DNA of 9,206 nucleotides from Candidatus Nitrosopumilus sp. (GTDB lineage Archaea > Thermoproteota > Nitrososphaeria > Nitrososphaerales > Nitrosopumilaceae). Positions 1 through 5,955 of this stretch are shown here, one piece after another. Under the pieces are notes generated by a model. That model was not told the origin of the DNA. It saw only the letters and a list, made by a program, of their open reading frames with translations, and did not search any database. Location: NCBI GenBank assembly GCA_030637455.1, contig DAOWGL010000206.1, positions 1-9,206 of the forward strand. Reading direction: 5' to 3'. Made by a program: the position numbers and the translations under genes. Within the stretch, counting starts at the first letter, position 1, and the number at the start of each line of letters is the position of its first letter.

Positions 1-6
1 AAAAAT

Positions 7-15
7 AAGGAGGTG
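7..15 (+). promoter_or_regulatory. Strong Shine-Dalgarno site of the phasin-like gene
   Basis: AAGGAGGTG lies seven bases (counted from GGAGG) before the ATG at 21. It is the best ribosome binding site in the window. Most other genes here have no such site and instead show a TATA-like box about 24-31 bases before the start codon. It fixes the start at 21 and suggests a leadered, efficiently translated mRNA. The promoter itself is outside the window. Confidence 0.8.
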
Positions 16-20
16 AAAAA

Positions 21-449
21 ATGAGTAAGAACGAAACAACACAAACGAAATCTAAAGATGTATTTTCTGTATATCAAGAAAATGTTGACAAACTCTTCAA
101 CGGTATTAAACAATCAGTACCACAGTACCATCAATCAATCACTAATGTACAACAGGAATACCTACAAGCATATGAAAACGTAGTAGATTCAACTATCGCA
201 CTACAAAAAGAATATGTACAAAAAGCAGGTATTGCAGCAAATATTCCTGAAGCAACATTAAAAGTAATTCATGATACAACTGAAGAATTTGTAAAGGCAA
301 CTTCGATACAAAATCAAGTAACACTTGCAACTATCGATGCAACACAACAGAATATCAAAACATTCAACGATAATGCAAAATCATTTGCTGACCTAAACAG
401 AAACATTCTACAATCTTGGATTTCTGTCTTCACTACAAAAACAAACTAG
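21..449 (+). CDS. Phasin-like PHA granule-associated protein
   Basis: This 142-residue protein has no signal peptide, no cysteine, only the initiator methionine, 15 glutamines and 12 valines. It is predicted to be almost entirely amphipathic helix, as phasins are. Phasins are small helical proteins that coat polyhydroxyalkanoate granules and control their size and number. The assignment rests on size, composition and position: the gene converges on phaEC with a 32-base gap. I see no diagnostic phasin motif, so this is inference. Codon use differs from the neighbours: 10 of 12 valines are GTA and 10 of 11 alanines are GCA, while nearby genes use many T-ending codons. Together with the strong ribosome binding site this points to high expression. 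It could instead be another abundant helical structural protein of unknown role. Confidence 0.62.
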   Translation: MSKNETTQTKSKDVFSVYQENVDKLFNGIKQSVPQYHQSITNVQQEYLQAYENVVDSTIALQKEYVQKAGIAANIPEATLKVIHDTTEEFVKATSIQNQVTLATIDATQQNIKTFNDNAKSFADLNRNILQSWISVFTTKTN

Positions 450-460
450 TGGAAAACTAA

Positions 461-483
461 TTTTTTAATTTTTTCCTTTTTTT
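461..483 (+). terminator. T-rich archaeal-type terminator after the phasin-like gene
   Basis: Three T runs (461-466, 469-474, 477-483) start twelve bases after the stop codon at 447-449. No stem-loop precedes them. Oligo-T tracts alone can terminate archaeal transcription. The tract runs to the stop codon of the convergent phaC (482-484). On the minus strand the same bases are A runs, so phaEC transcription probably ends inside the 3' end of the phasin-like gene. Confidence 0.55.
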
Positions 484-1546
484 ATGATCTTTCAGCTAAC
501 CATTTTCCTAATTCTGGTAAAACTTTTTTCTGGGATAATGAACTAGCTATCATGCCAACATGACCTGTTGGGTACATTCTCAAAGTTTTATCTTCACTTC
601 CTATGGCATAATGTAATGGCATGCTGCATTCTGGGGATACTAGATGGTCTCCTACTGCAATTTGGGTAAATGTGGGCATGTCTATTTTTTTCAAATCTAT
701 GTGCTCTCCTCCCACGTACATTTTGTTTTGAATAAGTAAATTGTCTTGGTAGATGTCTTTTATCCATTGTTTGAATAATTCTCCTGGAATTGGTGGAGTG
801 TCTCCTAACCATTTTTCTACTCTAAGGAAATTATCTACAAATTTCTTATTATCTATATTTTTAAAAAATTTCACATATTTTTCAATTCCCTGCTCAAATG
901 GCTTTAGAACTGAGAAACAATAGTACATGAATTCTGGAGGCATGTTGCCAATCGTGTCAACCATTTTATCCACATCCATGTGTTTGGCAAGATTGCTAAT
1001 TACTGTAGTATCTCGCCATCCGTCAATCACAGGAGCTGTAGCGACATAGTTCTTTACACTTTCTGGATGTAATGAAGCATATGCTGTGGCAATCGTACCT
1101 CCGGTACAATACCCTTGAAGTGAAATTTTTTCTGTGGATGATTCATTTTTGATATGCTCTACTGCGGAATCTAAATATCCATTTACATAATCATCAAAAT
1201 CTAGATATTTATCCATACTGGTTGGTGTACCCCAATCCAACATGTACATATCAAATCCCTGTTCAAGTAGATTCCTTACCCAACTTTTTTCTGGTTGAAT
1301 ATCTAATATGTGATATCTGTTGATTAATGCATATGAAATTAGCAATGGTGTTTTATGTTGTTTCTCAGTAAGTGGTCTATAATGTAATAGTCTCGTTTTA
1401 TCTAATTCGTGAACAGTATCATGTGGAGTTACTTCCAAACTGATTTCATCCGGAGCTGAAACTAATTTTGGAGCATCAATAACATTTTTACTAAATTTTA
1501 AAATCTCTTCAATTATTTTTGGATCTATATTTGATTCAGTGTTCAT
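482..1546 (-). CDS. phaC: Class III polyhydroxyalkanoate synthase, PhaC subunit
   Basis: PhaC is the catalytic subunit of the cytoplasmic PHA synthase, which polymerises (R)-3-hydroxyacyl-CoA, mainly 3-hydroxybutyryl-CoA, at the granule surface. The 354-residue protein has the alpha/beta hydrolase fold. The lipase-like box GYCTGG (145-150) carries the nucleophile Cys147, GDHLVSP gives Asp300, and TGHVGM gives His329. The spacing of this triad is the same as Cys149/Asp302/His331 of Allochromatium vinosum PhaC, the class III type enzyme. Length is normal for class III, and the long N-terminal domain of classes I and II is absent. The ATG overlaps the phaE stop as ATGA (1543-1546), so the two are probably translationally coupled and made in equal amounts. 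The likely monomer source in these archaea is the 3-hydroxypropionate/4-hydroxybutyrate cycle, but no phaA or phaB gene is in the window. Confidence 0.93.
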   Translation of the reverse strand: MNTESNIDPKIIEEILKFSKNVIDAPKLVSAPDEISLEVTPHDTVHELDKTRLLHYRPLTEKQHKTPLLISYALINRYHILDIQPEKSWVRNLLEQGFDMYMLDWGTPTSMDKYLDFDDYVNGYLDSAVEHIKNESSTEKISLQGYCTGGTIATAYASLHPESVKNYVATAPVIDGWRDTTVISNLAKHMDVDKMVDTIGNMPPEFMYYCFSVLKPFEQGIEKYVKFFKNIDNKKFVDNFLRVEKWLGDTPPIPGELFKQWIKDIYQDNLLIQNKMYVGGEHIDLKKIDMPTFTQIAVGDHLVSPECSMPLHYAIGSEDKTLRMYPTGHVGMIASSLSQKKVLPELGKWLAERS

Positions 1547-2115
1547 TTTTTAGTCATCTCTTTTTTCTTTAAATTTAATTCTAATTTTCCCACCCTTTTT
1601 TTAAGAGAGTGTAGTTCCTTGTAAACTTCATCAATCTCTTCTTTACTTGGAAGATTGACTGATTGTAATACTACATTTGTAATGTTGTTCCAATGTTTGG
1701 TTAATTCAAGTTCTTTTGAAACAAGTTTTCCATAATTCTCTCCAAACTTTTTAGAATCAAATAATTCTGTAAAATCATTATCAAAAATATCTATCCAAAT
1801 TCTTTTGAAAGCTTCAATTTGTTCAACATCTTGAGGTACTTCGGGTGCCTTGAGATTAACTTTCTTTTGAGCAACTCCCCAAGCATCTGACAATTGTTTG
1901 TAATATTCTGTGAGGTATTGATTAAATCCCATTAAATCTTCATTAATTTCAATTAATTCTGTAGTTACTTTCTTTGAATTTGCCGCAAATGCTCTCATGG
2001 GTCCTGTGGAAGTTAATGCCTGAGGTTTACTTGACATCAAATGCATAATATCTGTCCAAAATAACGATAAATGCTTATAGTAATCAGTGATATTTTTTGA
2101 GGAATCTTCTTGCAC
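1543..2115 (-). CDS. phaE: Class III PHA synthase, PhaE subunit
   Basis: PhaE is the non-catalytic partner that class III PhaC needs for activity. The 190-residue protein is mostly helical. It ends with LPSKEEIDEVYKEL and a following basic heptad region (about 155-185), which matches the conserved PhaE C-terminal signature with a coiled coil. At this length it resembles the short haloarchaeal PhaE forms rather than the roughly 360-residue proteobacterial ones. The start is GTG at 2113-2115. An in-frame TAG three codons upstream (2122-2124) rules out an earlier start, and the next Met is at residue 24. There is no Shine-Dalgarno site. A TATA-like box at 2140-2147 is at the right distance for a leaderless mRNA. 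phaE is first in the phaEC operon. Confidence 0.85.
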   Translation of the reverse strand: MQEDSSKNITDYYKHLSLFWTDIMHLMSSKPQALTSTGPMRAFAANSKKVTTELIEINEDLMGFNQYLTEYYKQLSDAWGVAQKKVNLKAPEVPQDVEQIEAFKRIWIDIFDNDFTELFDSKKFGENYGKLVSKELELTKHWNNITNVVLQSVNLPSKEEIDEVYKELHSLKKRVGKLELNLKKKEMTKK

Positions 2116-2139
2116 AGATATCTATTATTACAGATCGCA

Positions 2140-2147
2140 ATAAATAG
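2140..2147. promoter_or_regulatory. Central AT box in the divergent phaE / 2169-gene promoter region
   Basis: The two start codons are separated by 53 bases (2116-2168), and neither gene has a Shine-Dalgarno site. The only convincing TATA-like element is AATAAATA at 2140-2147, which reads TATTTATT on the minus strand. It lies about 22-29 bases before the plus-strand ATG (2169) and about 25-32 before the minus-strand GTG (2115), the archaeal box A distance for leaderless genes in both directions. One box serving both genes is inference. Two overlapping weak boxes are possible. Confidence 0.5.
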
Positions 2148-2168
2148 TTCGATTACTAAATTAGACTA

Positions 2169-2561
2169 ATGGATAATGTTGAAGAGCTTGAAAAAATGTG
2201 TCAAAAAATTATTGCTTTAGACCCAAAAATGCGTTCAGCCCGATTCATCAATAGTAGGGGGCATCTTACAGCTGGTGGAATGAAGGATGGTTTACTTTCA
2301 CTTGAGGCTCAAAAGCAAGATGAAATGATGTTCATGGAACTTGCATTACGTGTTAGAATGAGACATGAATTTGATGGTGAATTCGGCGAAGTACATTTTT
2401 CCATGTCATATAGAGATAAAGTCATTGTAATGAGCTTCCCATTAAGCAATGATGATGTATTGCTATTATCTTGTGAAAAAGAAACTGATTTTGGAAAATT
2501 ACCATTTAATGTTCTCAAAATTATAGAACCTTTGAAAAGATCTCCAATGAAAACTTTCTAA
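2169..2561 (+). CDS. Conserved archaeal protein of unknown function, possibly roadblock/LC7-like fold
   Basis: I do not recognise a function for this 130-residue soluble protein. An N-terminal helix (about 2-17) is followed by ARFINSRGHLTAGGMKDGL (24-42), then a Met-rich helix (QDEMMFMELALRVRMRHEF, about 50-68) and alternating strands (HFSMSYRDKVIVMSF, DDVLLLSC) up to about 100. A helix, a strand-turn-strand beginning with a small 'R-G-hydrophobic-GG' turn, a helix and then strands resembles roadblock/LC7 or PAS-like sensor modules. Small families of this type with no assigned function (DUF6659-like, from memory) occur in Thaumarchaeota. It has no signal peptide or membrane span. The start has no Shine-Dalgarno site and relies on the shared AT box at 2140-2147. 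It is transcribed away from phaEC, with the phosphoribosyltransferase gene 37 bases downstream. Confidence 0.75.
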   Translation: MDNVEELEKMCQKIIALDPKMRSARFINSRGHLTAGGMKDGLLSLEAQKQDEMMFMELALRVRMRHEFDGEFGEVHFSMSYRDKVIVMSFPLSNDDVLLLSCEKETDFGKLPFNVLKIIEPLKRSPMKTF

Positions 2562-2598
2562 TCATAACAACTTAATTCATCCTTTCTATATTCTAATT

Positions 2599-3009
2599 AT
2601 GGATAAAGAACAACATGTTAGCTGGTCTGAAATTGATTCGTTGATAGGGCAACTTTCTAATCTTATTTTAAAATCAAAGAATAAATTTTCTAGTATTACT
2701 ACCTTGAGTAGGGGTGGGTTGGTACCGTCTAGATTATTGGCAGATCATTTGGGAATTGAAAAAATACGTGTTGATGAAAAAATCATTCCTTCTAATTCCT
2801 TAGTTGTTGATGATATTTTTGATTCTGGCAAGACTTTTGATAAAATTATTTCAAAATCTGAGGATTCTTCTAAATTACTTTTTGCTACTTTATTTGCAAG
2901 ACGTGGAAAAAAATTCCCTTCGCAATTAATTTATGGTAAAGAAACTGATAATGATGGTTATGTTGTATTCCCTTGGGAAAAAATAGAGTTTAAAACGTCT
3001 ACAAAATAA
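2599..3009 (+). CDS. Short phosphoribosyltransferase-family protein
   Basis: This 136-residue protein belongs to the type I phosphoribosyltransferase fold. SRGGLVPSRLLADHL (37-51) is the conserved substrate-side loop, and LVVDDIFDSGKTF (68-80) is the PRPP-binding motif with the acidic pair Asp71-Asp72. The C-terminal VVFPWE (122-127) resembles xanthine-guanine/hypoxanthine enzymes, whose loop holds the purine. It may salvage a purine base or a related substrate, but the base cannot be read from the sequence. The stretch between the RGG loop and the acidic pair is about 18 residues shorter than in E. coli Gpt as I recall it, so the flexible catalytic/hood loop is largely missing. There is no Shine-Dalgarno site. 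CTTAATTC (2571-2578) could be a weak TATA box; otherwise it is co-transcribed with the gene ending at 2561. Confidence 0.8.
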   Translation: MDKEQHVSWSEIDSLIGQLSNLILKSKNKFSSITTLSRGGLVPSRLLADHLGIEKIRVDEKIIPSNSLVVDDIFDSGKTFDKIISKSEDSSKLLFATLFARRGKKFPSQLIYGKETDNDGYVVFPWEKIEFKTSTK

Positions 3010-3011
3010 TA

Positions 3012-3018
3012 TTTTTTT
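3012..3018 (+). terminator. Oligo-T terminator after the phosphoribosyltransferase gene
   Basis: Seven T residues begin three bases after the TAA at 3007-3009, in the 7-base gap before the convergent TFB stop codon. There is no hairpin. A bare T tract is an acceptable archaeal terminator, but it is short and overlaps the end of the TFB gene. Confidence 0.4.
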
Positions 3019-3931
3019 ATTCGTCTTTTAGCATTTGTCTCAATCCTGCACATCTATTTCTAATTGTTACCTCTGTAACTCCTGATGCAATTGAAATGTC
3101 TTTTTGAGATTTTACCTCCCCTGTACTGATGCATGCAAGATAAAGTGCGGCTGCAGCAATTCCCATTGGATCCTTCCCTGCTACTATTCCTAGGTCTTTT
3201 GCTTGATTTAAAATTGCAATTGCTTTTCGTTTACTTTTCTCACCAAGTTCTGCAATACTTGCAATTCTTGAAACTCCTTTTACAGGATCAACTACTGGCA
3301 TTTTTAATTCAAGTTCCCTGAATATCAGTCTATAACATCTTGCAACATCTTTTCTTCTAATGTTGATTCCTTTTGCAATGTCATCTAGGGTTCTAGGGGT
3401 TTCTGTATTTCTACATGATGCATAAAGACAAGCTGCTACTAATCCTTGAATGGAACGACCTCTGACAAGTTTTTTCTCCATTGCTTTTCTGTAAATGTAA
3501 GCTGCTTTCTCAATTACTGCATCCGTTAAAGCAAGTTTATCTTTTAATTTGTCCATTTCATTTAGTGCTTGTCTCAAATTTCTATCTGCTGAGGAATGCG
3601 CTTGACTTCTACTGTCCCAAGTTCTTAACCTTTCAATTGAACTTTTAACACTTGCAGATAGTGGTTTGCCTGTCGCATCTTTATTTGCTGCACCGATGAC
3701 TGTTGATAATCCCATGTCGTGCATTGTTAATGATGTACCTGCACCTGTTCTAGCTTTATTTCCTTCATCATTTGAGAATGAACGCCATTCTGCACCTGTA
3801 TCTGTAATTTTATCTGTAACGACTAATCCGCATTTACTACAGAACAATTCTCCTGTATTTTGATCTGTGATCATTTTTTTATCTCCACATGATGGACATT
3901 TTGGACTGTTGATCATTGTATTTCTAAGCAT
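3017..3931 (-). CDS. tfb: Transcription initiation factor B (archaeal TFIIB)
   Basis: TFB binds TBP on the TATA box, contacts the BRE and recruits RNA polymerase. The 304-residue protein has the full domain set. The zinc ribbon is CPSC...CSKC, with Cys12, Cys15, Cys31 and Cys34. The B-reader/linker is GAEWRSFSNDE (46-56). Two cyclin-like repeats follow at about 116-205 and 212-302, and the second ends with a helix-turn-helix (SQKDISIASGVTEVTIRNRC). Length is typical. Thaumarchaeota usually carry several TFB paralogues, and this cannot be ranked among them from the window. Met1 (3931) and Met6 (3916) are both possible starts; neither has a Shine-Dalgarno site, and the AT-rich box upstream suits Met1 slightly better. 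It converges on the phosphoribosyltransferase gene, 7 bases apart. Confidence 0.95.
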   Translation of the reverse strand: MLRNTMINSPKCPSCGDKKMITDQNTGELFCSKCGLVVTDKITDTGAEWRSFSNDEGNKARTGAGTSLTMHDMGLSTVIGAANKDATGKPLSASVKSSIERLRTWDSRSQAHSSADRNLRQALNEMDKLKDKLALTDAVIEKAAYIYRKAMEKKLVRGRSIQGLVAACLYASCRNTETPRTLDDIAKGINIRRKDVARCYRLIFRELELKMPVVDPVKGVSRIASIAELGEKSKRKAIAILNQAKDLGIVAGKDPMGIAAAALYLACISTGEVKSQKDISIASGVTEVTIRNRCAGLRQMLKDE

Positions 3932-3945
3932 AATACGAATAATAG

Positions 3946-3960
3946 TAAAAATACCTTATT
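3946..3960 (-). promoter_or_regulatory. Candidate TATA region of the TFB gene
   Basis: On the minus strand this reads AATAAGGTATTTTTA, 15-29 bases before the ATG at 3931. It is the only AT-rich box-like stretch in the right place. The match is loose, and it overlaps two possible boxes, so the transcription start and the choice between Met1 and Met6 stay open. Confidence 0.35.
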
Positions 3961-4017
3961 CTCCATTCTACCAAATATCTGCAGGTTAACTGTGTGTAGG
4001 TTGAGCTAATTCTTATT

Positions 4018-4048
4018 CTAGACTTCTAGAACATGATCTAGTTTTTTT
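4018..4048. other. CTAG cluster with short inverted repeat in the TFB/protease spacer
   Basis: Three CTAG tetramers (4018, 4026, 4038) lie within 24 bases, including the palindromes TCTAGA (4017-4022) and TTCTAGAA (4024-4031). CTAGA at 4018-4022 can pair with TCTAG at 4037-4041, and T7 follows at 4042-4048. This would look like a plus-strand intrinsic terminator, but no plus-strand gene is upstream. It lies just downstream of the protease gene and about 90-110 bases upstream of the TFB start, so it may be a binding site. Nothing else is evident in the spacer 3932-4052. Confidence 0.3.
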
Positions 4049-4052
4049 GAAT

Positions 4053-5480
4053 TTAACTCAACAAACAGTATGCGTATGATGGAGTTAATGATGGATACAT
4101 TATATTGCTTTTTTCAGTAACGTGTTTCAATCCTATCGAATGTCCTAATTCATGAGTCATTATAGTTTCAACACTGTTGACATCGTATAATTGGAAACTC
4201 CCGTCACAATTGTAATCCCCTAATGTGACTTCTACTACTCCCTTTCCAATATGTGCATGTCCTAACACTCCATCTCCAATATCTCGAACAACCCATGTTA
4301 CCCATACATTTGCTTCATGTTTGAGATTAGTAATGGCAAATTTTATTTTTGCACTCTGATTATCTGTAGTCAATTCTTGTTTTTCCCAAAAACTAAAAGA
4401 ATTCTCTAATGTACTTACATGGTTTAATGGAAGACCTGTAGGTTGATCATTTATGAATACTTTGTAGTTGATTGTGTATACTCCATCGTTAATTTCGTAT
4501 ATGGGATCTGGGAATTTAGCTGATGCTTTTTTCACTTCTTCTTCAAAATTCCATTTAATATAGTCTCTAAGGAATTTTTTTATGACATCTTGACTTGGAT
4601 TTGGATATTCAATGTATCTTTTTTCTTTAGATATGTTACTTGAAATGTCTCTGAGGTATTTTTCAAACAAGTAAAACTCATGATCTAATTCTTCTTGAGA
4701 TTCCTGTGGTTTGTTTTCAATAGTAATTATGATTAATCCATTTCCAATCAAATACTGTATACCTGAAACAAATGCACTATCATCGATTTGTTTATCTGCC
4801 CACCAACCTGCATTGTTTTTTACCCAGTCTGGAATCTGTTCGTTTGATTGATTGAGTGTATCTACTGGTGGAATCTGAATTATCTTGTTTTCTATTAAAT
4901 ATATCAAGGCTGAATTAAATTCTGAATCTTCTATGTTTCCTTCTGACCACCATTTTGCAATTGGTCTTACCCATTCTGGAATCGATGTTATTTGTACTGA
5001 TTTTGTTTTTTCAGGCTTTTCAGTTGGTGTGTATGGGTATTTTGAAATTACACTGTTGATGAAATTTTTATAATTATTTATCACTATGCTATCTGGTTTT
5101 TCAATTGATGCTTTTTCAAAATATGTAATTGATTCTTGATATTCACCTAAATTTCCAAAACCAACTCCCATACCTGTCAACGAAATTATGTCATTTGGTT
5201 TATGCTGTAATACTTTAAAAAATTGTTTAAGTGAACTAGAATGTTCATCAAGATTACCTTGAGCAATTCCTTTCATTTTTAGAGTTGAGATATTGTCTGG
5301 GGCAATCTCCAAAATATTGTCATAAATTACAATTGCTTCTTTGTATTCTCCATTGACAAAATGCTCTTTTGCTAAATTGAACATTACTTCAGGATCGTTC
5401 TCTGTTTGAGCAAAAACTGATTCACCTGTGATTATGAAACTAATCAAAATTATAAATAAAAAACTAAAAATTTTCATCAT
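4053..5480 (-). CDS. Secreted TPR / Trp-rich-repeat protein with matrixin-like metalloprotease domain
   Basis: This 475-residue exported protein begins with a Sec signal peptide (MMK, hydrophobic core 4-18, predicted cut after VFA, residue 24). About three TPR units follow (30-63, 64-97, 98-131), which normally bind partner proteins. Next come two Trp-rich repeats (167-204 and 216-253) of the form IP-[ED]-WV...WW...I-x-D-[ST]-x-F...YLI, a module I associate with thaumarchaeal surface proteins. The C-terminal domain (about 300-475) is a zincin of the matrixin/M10 type: HELGHSIGLKH gives zinc ligands His443, His447 and His453 with catalytic Glu444, and NIMYP (459-463) is the Met-turn. The only two cysteines, Cys425 and Cys472, flank the active site and could form a disulfide. 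I see no C-terminal anchor and no clear cysteine-switch propeptide. Substrate unknown. The start is the first of two ATGs; a TATA-like box is at 5503-5510. Confidence 0.88.
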   Translation of the reverse strand: MMKIFSFLFIILISFIITGESVFAQTENDPEVMFNLAKEHFVNGEYKEAIVIYDNILEIAPDNISTLKMKGIAQGNLDEHSSSLKQFFKVLQHKPNDIISLTGMGVGFGNLGEYQESITYFEKASIEKPDSIVINNYKNFINSVISKYPYTPTEKPEKTKSVQITSIPEWVRPIAKWWSEGNIEDSEFNSALIYLIENKIIQIPPVDTLNQSNEQIPDWVKNNAGWWADKQIDDSAFVSGIQYLIGNGLIIITIENKPQESQEELDHEFYLFEKYLRDISSNISKEKRYIEYPNPSQDVIKKFLRDYIKWNFEEEVKKASAKFPDPIYEINDGVYTINYKVFINDQPTGLPLNHVSTLENSFSFWEKQELTTDNQSAKIKFAITNLKHEANVWVTWVVRDIGDGVLGHAHIGKGVVEVTLGDYNCDGSFQLYDVNSVETIMTHELGHSIGLKHVTEKSNIMYPSLTPSYAYCLLS

Positions 5481-5502
5481 GGTTTTTTTGTATTTTTATT
5501 TT

Positions 5503-5510
5503 GTTTATAG
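5503..5510 (-). promoter_or_regulatory. TATA box of the secreted protease gene
   Basis: CTATAAAC on the minus strand is 23-30 bases before the ATG at 5480, the expected place for a leaderless or very short-leadered archaeal transcript. The bases between are A-rich, with no Shine-Dalgarno site. Confidence 0.5.
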
Positions 5511-5600
5511 TTTATTTCCAAATTCTACTTCATTTAGGCTCTTTTTTGCATGATTATTTTTCATTATTTGTATCATTTAGAAAATCTTTAATTCGTTAAT

Positions 5601-5612
5601 AATCACGTGATT
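5601..5612. promoter_or_regulatory. 12-base palindrome before the 5618 gene (possible operator)
   Basis: AATCACGTGATT is a perfect palindrome ending five bases before the TTG start at 5618. It is downstream of a weak TATA-like stretch (CTTTAATT, 5586-5593) and would overlap the transcription start. A dimeric regulator could bind here. The rest of the 5481-5617 spacer is T-rich without other clear structure. Confidence 0.35.
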
Positions 5613-5617
5613 TTATA

Positions 5618-5953
5618 TTGACAAATATTGGTGCTGGAGAAATTATCTATGATTTACGGAAGAAAATTCAAGAAATACAATTTGATTTGGAACAACTGGG
5701 GGAGCCTGCAAAGAATATCCCTGAAATGATTGAATCTGCAAATTTGTTACGTTCAAATGAGTATCTTTTAAAATCCAATGAAAAGAAAACAGAATTGATA
5801 GATGCATATGGTAAATATTCTAAAGCCCTAGAAGAATTACTTTCAACTGTTTTTGATATACAAAAAGATCTTAAGGAAATTCTAAAAGAACAATCTGCCT
5901 TAATTTCAAATTCTTCAAAAAAACCAATAAAATCAAAATCTAAGAAAAAATGA
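5618..5953 (+). CDS. Small coiled-coil protein with Lys-rich tail, unknown function
   Basis: I do not recognise this 111-residue protein. It is predicted to be helical throughout, with two long charged helices (about 5-28 and 53-93) that look like a hairpin coiled coil. The tail is basic and disordered (KKPIKSKSKKK, 101-111) and could touch nucleic acid or acidic protein. There is no cysteine, signal peptide or membrane span. The start is TTG at 5618. An in-frame TAA at 5600-5602 blocks any earlier start, and no ATG occurs before residue 37, so the TTG is well supported. There is no Shine-Dalgarno site. A perfect palindrome sits just upstream. The gene ends 2 bases from the stop of convergent birA. 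Confidence 0.7.
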   Translation: MTNIGAGEIIYDLRKKIQEIQFDLEQLGEPAKNIPEMIESANLLRSNEYLLKSNEKKTELIDAYGKYSKALEELLSTVFDIQKDLKEILKEQSALISNSSKKPIKSKSKKK

Positions 5954-5955
5954 TA

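Noticed and set aside
594..812. Minus-strand open frame inside phaC
   Set aside because: It lies in another frame of a gene with a complete catalytic triad, and its Arg/His-rich product has no features of a real protein.
482..1546. PhaC as a general lipase or esterase
   Set aside because: The nucleophile is Cys in GYCTGG, the triad spacing equals class III synthase, and the partner phaE is adjacent.
3133..3863. Plus-strand open frames opposite the TFB gene (3133-3321, 3666-3863)
   Set aside because: They are antisense shadows of a fully conserved TFB. Composition is Leu/Phe or Pro/Val-rich without a start signal.
4018..4048. CTAG hairpin plus T7 as terminator of the protease gene
   Set aside because: The T run is on the plus strand. 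The protease gene is on the minus strand, where it reads as A's.
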